Source: Ichthyophis bannanicus
Lineage: Eukaryota > Chordata > Amphibia > Gymnophiona > Ichthyophiidae
Reading direction: 5' to 3'
DNA length: 64,000 nucleotides
Assembly: GCA_033557465.1 (NCBI GenBank)
Contig: CM066040.1
Span: forward strand, 1-64,000
Shown here: piece after piece, positions 22,111 through 32,529 of the stretch
Layout: every line of letters starts with the position of its first letter
Numbering within the stretch: the first letter of the stretch is position 1
The notes under the pieces: model-generated
Databases searched by the model: none
Told to the model about the DNA's origin: nothing
Seen by the model: the letters and a program-made list of their open reading frames with translations, nothing else
Made by a program: the position numbers and the translations under genes

Positions 22111-22735
22111 TCCATGTGTTCAGAGCAACCCACAAAGCCACAGACGCCCACACGGTCCCTACGCCTAAGGGCCAATGCCAAAGGGGCCCTCTGGCGAGGT
22201 CCCCTCAGCGCACAATGCGCGCCTCAGGAAGCGGCGGTTTTTTTTTTTTAATGCCAAAGGTAAGGGGCTGCTGATAGGCATGCAGGGGAAGCGAGGAGGA
22301 GCTCCTGCTCACTCCCTCCGAAGATGGCTGCTCCCGTTCTCTTGGCGCGCCTCAGAAGCGGCGGTTTTTATGCCAGCATCATCCATCTAGTCTGCCCAGT
22401 AATTTAGAAGTTATTCACATTTGCTGTGCTTCCGTCCGTTTGATAAAGTAGTGATCCTGTGTGTCCACTTCCTTTGGAGGTGGGACAATGGCATGCTGCA
22501 CGGAGCCCGTCGAGAGACAGAAAGGCTCCGCAACGGCTTCACTCACAGCAGGCACTTATTCAATTTCCAAAATACAAGAAGATGGGGGTTTCGCCCTGCG
22601 AATACTCATGCGGGGTTACTCGGCCCGTCTTTGAGAGGTGATCATGCTCTCTTACCAATTTCCAAGTTCCAAGTTCAAATGGCAGCACTGCCTCTTTCTT
22701 ATCTGTCTAGACATACCAAATCAAAACAATACTCA
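22111..22735. other. unassigned; short duplicated word
   Basis: 'cgcgcctcaggaagcggcggttttt' near 22219 recurs as 'cgcgcctcagaagcggcggttttt' near 22345, both followed by 'atgcca'. This is an approximately 126-bp tandem duplication. 'catctagtctgcccag' at about 22384-22400 resembles a CR1 3' tail. Confidence 0.4.
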
Positions 22736-22950
22736 CCGGATCCGGTCCTCAAACTTCCCAAGCAGGCGCATGAGTTGGACCTCGGAACTCCCCTCACTCG
22801 GGTTCGAGGCGTTGGCTCCAGCCGGGCTCGGCACCCGCCGAGGTCCGACAGCTCCCTCCGATGCAAGGGACCGGCGGCGCCAGGGAGCAGCCCCCGTCGG
22901 AAGGGGCGCGATCCCGGCAGGACCAAGCCTATAGAGGCGGAAAGTCGTGG
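22736..22950 (-). promoter_or_regulatory. CpG-rich leader with splice donor
   Basis: Just 3' of the LTR-like block on the minus strand, the sequence turns CpG-rich (22780-22930). It contains a short open stretch ending 'MRLLGKFEDRIR', then a strong donor 'ccg|gtgagt' at 22737/22736. A retroviral leader with a major splice donor, or the first exon of an unrecognised gene, would both look like this. Confidence 0.35.
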
Positions 22951-23900
22951 TATATTGCCCTATATACACTCTGATTCCACAACTTCCCGTCCAACGCACC
23001 AAGAATATGTAGCAGCAGCGCGCAGACAAACCAATGATACCAGGGAGTCTGTTCAGAAGGTCCAAATCATTTATTTGTGCACAAGTCTCAAGCAAAGTCA
23101 ATTTCAAAATGGCTGAGCAAAGTTCTCTGGCAATACAACAACTTTTATAGACTTTAGCTTCATTCTAGGTATAGAAAAACATTTCATTGGTCCCGGTAAC
23201 CTCCCATAACCTCCCATACTCCTTCTATTGGTCCCGGTACTGATATGATTATCCAATTATGTTCTTTCAGTGGGAGTAGCACCTGCTTACCCCCCTTTCT
23301 AGTCCCAATTACAATGGCCTGTTCACCAACTTGTTACTTTCCTTCTCTCAAGGCCCATTGAGCCAGTTTGTACGGGTAGGGAAGCAGGGCTCTATAATTT
23401 CTCTGTCAGCAGTTTTAAACATGCATTTCTGTATTTTTTCCATCTGTTCTGCTTGTCTAAGCTAATTCAATACTTTTACTGAGTTTTCTAATTCTTATAG
23501 CAGCATGTTGGGGATGTGCAATTCCTATGGGCCTCTCTACAGACTTCATTTACAGGTCAAGCTAGTTAGGCCTGCTTGCTTTATGTCAGACACTGCAGAT
23601 CACAGGCCTTCACCTGCCACAATATCAGAATAATTTCCAAAACTCTTGCAATTTTTGGTGTTTCCATCACTCTCTTTGTTCTCTCCAAATTCCTCAGTGT
23701 TTGGAAACAAACAAATCTCTGTGGTGAGAGGGACACTTTCCTGCCAGGATTCTGCTGTCATAATGCCCTATTATGACATCAGCATTTCCCACTCTCCTGT
23801 AGCTTACATGGAGATTCATTGCAGACTGCTGCATAAAATGTATCCAGAGGGGATTTTGCACATGAACTCTGGAGATGACAGCAAGCCTCCTTTTTCAGAT
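22951..23900 (-). repeat. candidate retroviral LTR
   Basis: On the minus strand a TATA box 'gtctataaaagt' (23152-23141) is followed about 75 bases later by a poly(A) signal 'aataaa' (23075-23070). After it comes U5-like 'ttggtgcgttggacgggaa' (about 23001-22983). Upstream, 23190-23270 has two copies of a 'ggtcccggta' word, as in U3 enhancers. Spacing and order fit U3-R-U5. No second copy is present in the window, so boundaries are unproven. It is in the right place and orientation for the 5' LTR of the provirus at 15.7-21.2 kb. Confidence 0.5.
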
Positions 23901-24019
23901 TTCACTCACGGGGAAGGAAAACACTTCCTCAACGCATCAGAAACTAAAATACAGGTTTAACTAATCTAGATACTTATAAAAACAAATTAACCAGATGATA
24001 TGTTGGGCACTTCCTATTG

Positions 24020-25385
24020 CCCTATACACATCGCATGGGCATTGTTAAAAATACTATCTTGGAGGCCCAGACCAGATGTATTCCATGCTTCAAGAAAAGT
24101 AATTCCAAAAAACTGCCAGCATCTTGTAAAGGCGAGGTCAGAGAGGCTGTTCAGGAAATGGAAAAAGAAGCCAAATGACAAAAATGGGAAACAACAAAAG
24201 CACTGGCAAGTTAGATGCAAGGCACTGATACGGCAGGCAAAGAGAAATTTTGAAAAAAAAAGATTGCTGTGGAAGGAAAAAAAACACATAAAAACCTTTC
24301 AAGTACCTTTGTAGCAAAAAGCCTGTGAGAGAGTCAATTGGACCAGTGGATGATAGAGGGGCAAAAGGGGCACTAAGGGAGGACAGGGTCATAGCGGAGA
24401 GATTGAATGAATTCTTTGCTTCAGTCTTTACTGAAGAAGATGTAGGGAAGTTACCCATTCTTGAAATGGTATTTAAAGGTGATATATTGGAAGAATTGAA
24501 AGAAATATTGATAAACTGAGAAGATGTATCACAAGTATTTGATAAATTCAAGAGTAGTAAATCACCTGGACCTGATGATATACATCGAAGGATGTTGAAA
24601 GAACTGAAAGATGAGATTGCAGACCTACTATTAGTAATCTGTGAAACTATCATTAAAATCATCTGTAGTACCTGAAGATTGAAAAATGGCCAATGTAATG
24701 GAAATTTTTAAAAAGGGGTTTCCAGGGGGATCCAGGAAACTACAGACCGTCGAACCTGACATCAGTACCGGGCAAAATAAAGAATAAATTACAGAACATG
24801 TAGATGGTCATGTTTTAATGGAGAAAGCCAAACATGGATTAGCCAATGAAAGTCTTGTCTTACTAATCTGTTATATTTTTTTGAAAGTTGTGAATAAACA
24901 GGTAGATCAGGTGAGCCGGTTGATATAGTGCTCCTGGATTTTCAGAAAATCTTTGACAAGGTCCCCTCATGAGAGACTCTTAGCCAAATTAAAAGTCATG
25001 GGATTGGAGGCAGTGTAGTATTGTGGATCAGGAACTGGTTTAAAAGATAGAAAGCAGAGAGTAGGGCTAAATGGCCAGTTTTCTCAATGGAGAAAGGTGA
25101 ATAGTGGAGTACCCCAAGGATCTGTGCTGGGCCCGCTGCCTTTTAACATCTTCATAAATGACCTGGAAATGGGAATAACGAGTGAGATGATGAAATTTGA
25201 AGATGACACAAAATTATTCAAAGTTGTTAAAACCCTTGAGGATTGTGAAAAATTCTAAGAGGACCTTGGTAAATTGGAATATTGGGCCATTCAAATTGCA
25301 GTTGAAATTTTAAATGTGGACAAGTGCAAAGTTATGCATTTATGAAAGAACAACCCAAACTATGGTTACACGATGCAAGGTTAGC
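24020..25385 (+). mobile_element. CR1-type LINE fragment, ORF2 middle to RT
   Basis: 'CQHLVKARSERLFRKWKK' (about 24114-24170) starts a post-endonuclease segment also found at 39060-39360 and 47520-47735. The RT follows: 'VIAERLNEFFASVFTEEDVG' (24325-24519), a palm block read from 'IVLLDFQKIFDKVP' (about 24925-24965), then '[10 protein letters not shown]' in place of F-A-D-D (about 25190-25220). Many stops break the frame. Its plus-strand orientation and sequence type group it with two more plus-strand copies later in the window. Confidence 0.75.
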
Positions 25386-25387
25386 AA

Positions 25388-25406
25388 ACTATCTATCTAT
25401 CTATTG
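25388..25406 (+). repeat. (TCTA)n microsatellite
   Basis: 'ctatctatctatctatc' lies at the joint between the CR1 fragment and the following L2 3' end. Confidence 0.85.
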
Positions 25407-27440
25407 AGCATTTATATAACGCTGCAGACATACGAAGTGCTGTACAAACATGTAGGAGAGACAGTCCCTGCTCATCAGAGCTTACATCTAGTTTAAGACA
25501 AAATACAAATCAGGGCTTACAATCTAGTAAGGACAAAGTATACAAATATTCGGGGGAGCAATCTAGACAGGGCAAAAAGCACAAACACAAACACGGCATT
25601 TATAATCTAGTCAAGTCACAACATAGGAGTCAGGATCTGAAAGCAACAGTGAAGAGGTGAGTTTTCAACCTGGACTTGAAGAGAGGCAAGGAGGGTGCCC
25701 GGCGCACTGACACACGTAGATTGTTCCAGGCGAAGGGTGCAGTCAGGTTGGAAGGAGCGAAGTCTGGAATTAGCAGTACGAGTGAAGGGCATAGATAGAC
25801 TTAGACTGTTAGAAGAGCGAAGTTCCCGAGAGGGGATGTAGGGAGAGAGAAGAGATAATAGGTACAGGGGGGCTGAAGAATGAATGCATTTAAAGGTCAT
25901 GAGGAGAACTTTGAACTGGATACGGAAACGGATGGGAAGCCAGTGAAGTGACTTGAGAAGAGGAATGATGTGGGTATAGCGAGGCTGGCGGAAAACTAGT
26001 CGAGCAGCAGAATGTTGAATAGATTGAAGGGGAAAGAGGTGGTTAGCAGGGAGGCCTGCAAGGAGAAGGCTGCAGTAATCAAAGATGAGAGGTAATTAAG
26101 GAGTGTATAATCATTTTAGTAGTGACTTCAGAAAGGAAGGGGTGAATTTGCTGATGTTGTAGAGAAAGAAATGGCATGGCTTAGCTACGAGCTGGATATG
26201 TGTGGAGAAAGAGAAAGGAGTCAAAGATAACCCCCAAGTTACGGGCCGAGGAGACAGGGAGGATTACAGTGTTATCCACAGAGACTGAGAAAGGGGGAAG
26301 AGGAGGGGAGGCATTGGGAGGAAAGATTCCCTGTAAAATAGTTATCTCCAAGTTATAATGCCCTGTTCAATGTAATTCAGTTTGTTCAATGTAAACCGCA
26401 CTGATGCAGAATAGCGCGGTATATAAGAGAATGTAAATAAATAAATAAGATAAGGAGTTCGGTCTTGGCCATGTTCAATTTCAAGTAGCAGTGAGACATC
26501 CAGGTAGCAATGTCAGAAAGGCAGGCAGTGATCATAGTCTGGAGTGTAGGAGAGATATCAGGCGTAGAGAAGGTAGATTTGTGAGTCGTCAGCATAGAGA
26601 TGGTACTGAAAGCCATGCGACAAGATAAGGGCACCAAGGGACTGTGTACAGAGAGAGAAAAGGAGCATTCCAGGATGGAACCCTGGGGTACACCAACTGG
26701 GAGTGGGTGGCAGAAGAGGAGAAGCCACCAGAACACACACTGAAGGAGCGATGGGAGAGGTAGGAGGAGAACCAGGTAGTACAGAGCCCTTAAAACCAAA
26801 TGAGGACAGGGTGACGAGGAGAAGGTCAAGTGTCAAAAGCAGCAGAGAGATCAAGAAGGATGAGGACAGAGTAAAGGCCCTTGGATTTCGCCAGGAAACA
26901 AGTCATTAGAGACTTTGGTAAGAGCCGTTTCAGTGGAGTGTAGGGGACAGGAAGCCGGCCTGTAAAGGATCAAGGAGGGTGTGAGAGGAGAGGAAATCGA
27001 GGCCAGCGATGGAGAACCGCACGCTCAAGTAGTTTAGAGATGAAAGGAAGGAGAGAGATGGGCCGATAGTTTAGAAGGAACAGGTGGGATCAAGTGAGGG
27101 TTTCTTGAGGAGGGGTTGTGACCACAGCATGCTTGAAGTCAGTAGGGAAGGTTGCGGTGGAGAGCGATGGGTTGAGAATATGAGAGATGGAAGGGACAAT
27201 GGTGGAAGAGATGAGGCTTAGGAGACGGGTGGGAATGGGATCAGAGGAGCAGGTGGTGAGTTTGGAGGAAGAAAGAAGTAGTGTGGTTTCTTCCTCAGAG
27301 ACCACAGGGAAGGAGGAGAGGGTAGCAGAGGTAGGGGGGGGGGAGAGTTGAGAGAGAGGAGGGGTAGTAGGGAATTGGAGGGTTATCTTATGGATTTTAT
27401 CATGAGCCTAATACTATAGATGGGAGAGAACAGTATCATT
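25407..27440 (-). mobile_element. L2-type LINE, 5'-truncated
   Basis: The minus strand carries an RT with 'TTCSSDPIPTRLL' (about 27255-27210), then 'GVPQGSIL'-like wording at about 26703-26680. The catalytic '[12 protein letters not shown]' at about 26612-26575 is a Y-A-D-D box. 'LSDIATWMSHCYLKLNMAKTE' follows (about 26520-26460). The C-terminal domain is at 25900-25616 ('MTFKCIHSSAPLYLLSLLSPY'). The 3' end 'gtacagcacttcgtatgt' joins the microsatellite. It is interrupted at about 26325-26455 by a plus-strand L2-tail SINE. Confidence 0.8.
26325..26455 (+). mobile_element. L2-tail SINE inserted in L2
   Basis: 'tgtaaaccgcactgatgcagaatagcgcggtatataag' plus '(ataa)n' splits the RT of the surrounding minus-strand L2. 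It is the same tail type as at 28810-28880. Confidence 0.65.
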
Positions 27441-27769
27441 ATAAGGTGGGTGAGGGATAGAAGAACATATGCATGTTCTGGGTATTTTTCCCTCAGAGTT
27501 ACATCACAGCGCGCACCATGTCACAGAAATAATTACATATGATACAAAGTGAGATTACTACATAAACTCAGAACTCGTACAAAATGGAAGAGAAATCTAT
27601 GAGAGAATATGTCCATCTGAAAAAAAAAAAACATTATATCCAAATTCCTTCTTCTTCCATCATGACAGGAATGAAGCTCAGCTGTAAGCCAGGGTATGTT
27701 GGCTGTGATTTCAGATTTACTGCTAGTACTCTTCTGAATACTTCTGGAGTTACGAGCATGGGAAAATGT
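27441..27769. other. unassigned
   Basis: A mixed AT-rich stretch between two L2 fragments. I recognise nothing in it. Confidence 0.3.
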
Positions 27770-28270
27770 GCAAACCACACATATCCACTCCAACTCGCCA
27801 TGAACTCTGCAGCCAGAGTTCTAAATGGTGCCTCAAGACGTGACCATATAACACCGATCCTCAAGTCTCCACTGGCTCCCAATTCACAGTAGGATCACCT
27901 TCAAGATCTTACTACTAACATTCAAGGCTATCAACGGACTTTCCCCCTCATCGCTTGCAAGCCTTACACTCATGACTCCCCCTACCAGAGCCAGACGAAA
28001 CGCAGCAATAAATACTATAGTAATCCCCAAAACAATAACCCAGTGTACACAGTCAACCGCAAACAGAGCTTTCAGTCTTTGTGCACCTAGAAGCTGGAAT
28101 GCCTTGCCATCCAGCCTACGAGCCATCACAGAGATAACTAAATTCAGGAAGGCTCTGAAGCACCACCTCTTCCTCAAGTGCTACCCTGAAGTAGGCAAGC
28201 CAAAACGCCCTACACGCAACACAGATCCTTAATCACCCGGGTATTCAAATCATTCCACCATGTGATGTAC

Positions 28271-28350
28271 ATAGGGTTTTCACCTTATGCCTTTGTGTAT
28301 ATAGTTAAATTGTTATAGGGTTTTCACCTTATGCCTTTGTGTATATAGTT
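28271..28350 (+). repeat. 44-bp tandem duplication in the L2 3' UTR
   Basis: 'atagggttttcaccttatgcc' with its continuation 'tttgtgtatatagtt' occurs at 28271-28306 and again at 28315-28350. Confidence 0.9.
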
Positions 28351-28725
28351 TCACTAGAATCCTAAACACTAAACCCGCTGAAACCAAATTAACAACCCGA
28401 AAAAATATAGGTCCCAGAAACAACAAACACCCCCTCAAACTAAAGCATTCGTGAAAAAAATATATACTTTTTTTGTCGGAATTCAGCAACAAAGTACCAG
28501 GAATTTTGCTGGCAGATTTTGATAGTGCGGAGGATAGCACTCTACAAAAAAGCTAAGTTTGGATCTAAACTTTTTTTCCATATCTTTAATAAAAGGGAAT
28601 TACCACAGTGGTACCTGGACTGAGTTCCTGGTACTTTGTTGCTGAATTCCGACAAAAAAAGTATATATTTTTTTCGCGAATGCTTTATTTTGAGGGGGTG
28701 TTTGTTGCTTCTGGGACCTATATTT
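28351..28725. mobile_element. foldback (hairpin) insertion with 15-bp target duplication
   Basis: The arms at about 28401-28503 and 28625-28727 are about 103 bases long and nearly perfect reverse complements. They differ at only a few sites, for example 'gtgaaa' against 'tttcgc'. They enclose a loop of about 120 bases. The whole insertion is flanked by 'tttgtgtatatagtt' at 28336-28350 and 28726-28740. The right copy overlaps the last bases of the arm. It is non-coding. High arm identity suggests a recent origin. Confidence 0.8.
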
Positions 28726-29129
28726 TTTGTGTATATAGTTAAACATGTTATCCAAGTTAATCTCCCTGTTATCTGTAATTTACGGTGTAACCCCACTCTA
28801 AAACTGCTTTGATGTTCCATGTAAACCGCACTGATGTCGAATAGCGCGGTATATAAGAGTATTAAATAAAATAAAAAATAAATATCAAGTTGGGTTTGGA
28901 AATTTGTGTTAATAGGACCAGTGGCATCCATGCAATGGGACATGTTTCTTTATCTTTTTACCACATTGCCTCAGATTGCATTTCTTCCCACTTGAGAATC
29001 TTCTTTCTCTCCATATACTTTGCAGAAACAGTCACTCTTCTCTCAGAAATGTTGTTTTTGTATTTTTCCCTCCTTTACCAATATGCCTGGTGAATTCTCA
29101 CTCAGTCCCTCTATACATTGGAATGTTAT

Positions 29130-29230
29130 CCATATTTAGAAACATGACAGCAGAAAAAGACCGCATGGCCTATCTAGTCTGCCCTTCCATATTTACTACA
29201 ATTGTCCCTTTTTTTCCTTTAAGGATGGGA
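29130..29230 (-). mobile_element. CR1 3' tail fragment
   Basis: 'agaaacatgacagcagaaaa' followed by 'agaccgcatggcctatctag' and 'tctgcccttccatat' matches the 3' end of the CR1 at 7245-7310. It is severely 5'-truncated, as is normal for CR1. Confidence 0.8.
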
Positions 29231-29506
29231 GACTGGTTGTGGACATTTACTTTCAAACTTCAGCATGTGGGTCTGTGGATATGGTTAAGTATATCAGGAG
29301 TCCATTAACTGTAGCTCTGAATGTACAATCTATTTTCATAAAGACCATTCCTCCATTAGCTTGTGAAATGTACAGTCTTGGCATTTCCATTTCACTGATT
29401 CTTATACATTACCTTAAGGGCTGGGAGGAGTTTTCTTGTTTGTAATCCAAGTTTTCAATATGTTTATGAGGTCCAGTCAGCTTGCACGCCCCATGCTCCC
29501 CTACAT

Positions 29507-30380
29507 CAGTGGTTCTCAACCCAGTCCTCTGGGACTCCCAGGCCAGTCAGGTTTTCAGGATATCTGCAATTAATATGCATGAGATAGATCTGCATGCAAT
29601 GGAAGCAGTGTGTGCAGATCTATCTCATGCATATTCATTGAGACACATTCCAATGTGGCCATCCAGGCCCCTGTGAGGCCGATTGGGATCAGGATGCCCT
29701 GAAGTAGACCCGATTCTGATCCCGTGGGAGCTAGACATTCCCACGGGATCAGAATTGGGTCTACAGTCTGAACGTGCAAGTGAGGCCCCGATTTTGATCG
29801 GCCTGCATGCCCAGCCAAATGCCCAGCTACCTCAGTCAGACTCCTGAATGGAGCTGCAGTACCATGGCATCCTGTAGCCATGGCAACACTGCTCCATTCA
29901 GGAGGCAGAATGCCAGCCGCTGCCGATGTCCTTCTTTCCCCGCAGCCAGACCCTCAATCCAGTCTCTCATGGCCAGGGTCCGGCTGCAGGGAACTTCCTA
30001 CACCCCCTACCTTACTTTCCAGGCCTGGAAGCAGGATCACCCAAAGTCCAAGGGGACTTATTCCCACCTCTGTGATGAAATAAGTCCCTCGTCTAAGTTC
30101 ATGGTCCTGGATGTACAGGGCTAACCTCTGAATCAGCCCTGTAACATCCAGGGTCATGGTCCGCCTTTGCTGTGCCTCCGGAGTGCCCCCTCCCTCCCCC
30201 ACCTAAGCCTTCCCATACAAACACATTGTATGGGGAGGCTTTTGTCGGAGCCATCAGGGGGGCAAATAGCAGGGATGGGATGTCCATCCCCATTATTCAT
30301 GGGACAGAATGACCCCCATTGTGGATATCCTGCAAACCTGACTGGCCTGGGGGTTCCAGAGGATTGGGTTGAGAACCACT
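29507..30380. mobile_element. non-autonomous hAT-like TIR element with internal hairpins
   Basis: The left end 'cagtggttctcaacccagtc' and the reverse complement of the right end 'agtggttctcaacccaatcc' match for about 57 bases ('...ccaggccagtcaggtttt/gcaggatatc'). 'cagtggttctcaac' is the classic Charlie-type hAT terminus. Inside are three strong hairpins: arms 29572-29594 with 29613-29635, 29704-29729 with 29739-29764, and about 29841-29866 with 29878-29904. No transposase is encoded. The element splits the R4-like ORF. Flanking 8-mers are only weakly similar. Confidence 0.75.
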
Positions 30381-31884
30381 ATTCTAATATATTTAAATAC
30401 ACCTTCCTGTTTAAGTTCCTTGATATCACAATCATCAGTCAGGCAGATGTTTTTCCATTTTGCTCAATTTTCCTCTAAGGAATGTTGCCTTAGCACATTT
30501 GTCAAGGCCAAAAGTCCATTTTGATGGCATCTGAGAAGCTTTCACTACACAGCAGCGTTGTTCCATTAGTTGTTGATCACTGGAGCTGTAACTGTGAAAT
30601 TTTTAGGATTAAGGCTAAATCCAAATCCCAAAGAGTTACTTAGAGTCTCAGTGGATTATGCACCATACAAACAAAAGTGGTGACAAGGAGTCTCTCTAAA
30701 ATATTCCTTACTGGATCTTGAAGTTAGGAATAATGAACTGTCCATCTTCATACTTCACTTGAAGTCTGATTTGTCAGATTTTTATGGTAAATGTGATGCA
30801 CCTCAATCAATTTGGGGTTTATTTTCTATATTTCAAGGCAGCTTATTATCCAAGAGTGTGGGATGATATAAAAAGCTTCCTTACAGTTGATCCATACTAT
30901 GCTGAGGTTTCTGCTCTTCTTAGCAGTGGCCATGATAGCTTTATTCAGCATTAACTGATCTTTGGTTCAATAATCACCTTTCTTATTGCCCTTCTGCTCT
31001 ATTGTCATGATGTTATTGGAAACAATATGTTTGTATATTCTGCCAGCATCTATTTTAATTGACAGCTTATAGATTGTCCTGGCATGAAGGTATGCATAAT
31101 ATTTAGGGACATGACTTTGAGCTCCCTTTGGTAGAAGTGTTCTTCCTTTTATTAGCCACTGAGTGTTAACTCTGGCTACTTAACCAACTGGTTTACCAGT
31201 TCTTGGTAGAGCGATGTTTAACTGTTTGAGCCAAAAATAGGGCACTATATTCTATGCCAACGGTTTTTGCAGTTGGAGCTCTTTTAAATCTGATTTCCAA
31301 CTCTTTAGTTGTTACTTCAGGCCATACCTTTGCTTTTGGATGCTTACATTTTCCACATTCTCGCAGATGCAGGGTAGCCATTCTGCTTCACGACTGGGCT
31401 CTACAAGGTCTTCAAATCAGTCTCTCCATAATGTTTCTGTTTCAGTTTTAAGCCATGGTATTTTCACCATACTAACACACTTCCTCGATGCCCTGTAGAG
31501 CTGTTTTTGGGTTGTCTCTAAATAGTTTTGATATCTCTTTTTTGTTTTCTTCATATCTCCATAATTTTGTGTGCCTCTGCTGTTATTTTCAATTTATATT
31601 AGTGCCTATGAAATTAAGGTCTTCTGTTAAAGCAGCATGTGAATATTATGGATCGTCTTAATTATCTTTGATGATCGCAGTCCTTTTAGATGTTTGTCTA
31701 TCTATCAGGGACACCTCTGCACACCATGATTTTATTTTCCCTTTAATGCACTTTTTTTCACTTCATTATTTCACTTCTGGCCCCATGTTTTCATTAATAG
31801 GACTCTTCCAGTAATGATTTTTGCTGCATAATATTGTATTTGATTTATTTCTGTGATGTCAATAGATGGTCCCTTCATATAGAC

Positions 31885-32092
31885 TATGGTCTTATCCAGC
31901 CCTACCAAACTATTGTCCTCTTTGACTGTCTCTAATGACTGACTTTACTGTTTACCTCTATCCTTTTCTTTATTTTGCATTGTGTAGTTCCTTTTCCTTT
32001 CTTACAGCGTTGACCTATTTTTATTATAAACCGCTCTGATGTTTCGACAAGGGCAGTATATAAAGTGCTGAAATAAAGATAAAGATCTTACT
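31885..32092 (+). mobile_element. L2-tail SINE
   Basis: 'ttattataaaccgctctgatgtttcgacaagggcagtatataaa' (in pieces) and an A/T tail mark a plus-strand L2-type 3' end. It sits inside the degraded minus-strand LINE. Confidence 0.65.
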
Positions 32093-32160
32093 TATCACAC
32101 TTCTAACTTCTGATGTTAAATTCAGCTTAGTTTATCTTTTGCTTGCTTGGCAAACCATGC

Positions 32161-32529
32161 CAGGAGCTCAATCATTCATTTTTCCACCTCCAGGTCCTTC
32201 TCCTGCCTTTCTTCCACTTCTTCAGTTGATTTGCTGTCGGAATGGGAGTATCCCAGGCGATCATAACCTCTTTCGTTCTCTGTAATTCTCTTAGTATCAT
32301 GATCCAGTACTTTTCAGACATGGTGATGTTGTAATACTTACAGAATTTCCAATGGATAAGTCTTGGGTGCATTTTCTCCAAATGGGTAGTTTTGCACATA
32401 CCATCGTGCCAAACAGAGCTTCCTTCTAGAGTTCGTAAGATATATGGGTAGTTTATCAAGATTTGCTTGGCATTTTTTCTCATCAAGCTTGTGGCAACCA
32501 ACATGATGGGAAATATTGTTCTGTATCTT
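32161..32529 (-). pseudogene. unassigned LINE-like ORF piece
   Basis: A 121-residue minus frame contains 'YNITMSEKYWIMILREL' and ends with a lysine/tryptophan-rich tail. The wording resembles the C-terminal, post-RT region of L1/Tx1-like LINEs ('..YW..I...L'). I am unsure; it could also belong to the R4-like element. It lies directly 3' of the zinc-finger array. Confidence 0.3.

Larger units (their letters stand above)
27770..28880 (+). mobile_element. L2-type LINE 3' end
   Basis: The plus strand reads 'LQLAMNSAARVLNGASRRDH' (about 27789-27845), then a one-base-shifted 'HW' block and 'LTFKAINGLSPSSLASL' (about 27910-27965). It then gives 'NRAFSLCAPRSWNALPSSLR' (about 28060-28120) and 'FRKALKHHLF'. 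The 3' UTR ends in 'gtaaaccgcactgatgtcgaatagcgcggtatataag' and an A-rich tail. It is 5'-truncated and has one frameshift at about 27880. A hairpin element is nested in the 3' UTR. Confidence 0.85.
29235..32160 (-). mobile_element. R4/Dong-like LINE fragment, split by a TIR element
   Basis: The minus strand carries RT wording typical of the R4/Dong clade, in shifting frames. 'QFIIPNFKIQ' and 'RDSLSPLLFVWC' stand for 'QI.RGIFQGDSLSPLLFC' (about 30745-30680), followed by 'NSLGFGF' (about 30635). Then 'LRQHSLEENRAKW' (about 30500-30460) and 'IKELKQEGVFKYI' (about 30425-30385). On the other side of the nested TIR element come 'MPRLYISQANGGMVFMKI' (about 29380-29325) and 'FRATVNGLLIYL'. Further upstream, 31381-31193 is an open basic piece, 'MATLHLRECGKCKHPKAKVW'. 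Stops are frequent. The clade call is from motif wording, not a tree. Confidence 0.65.
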
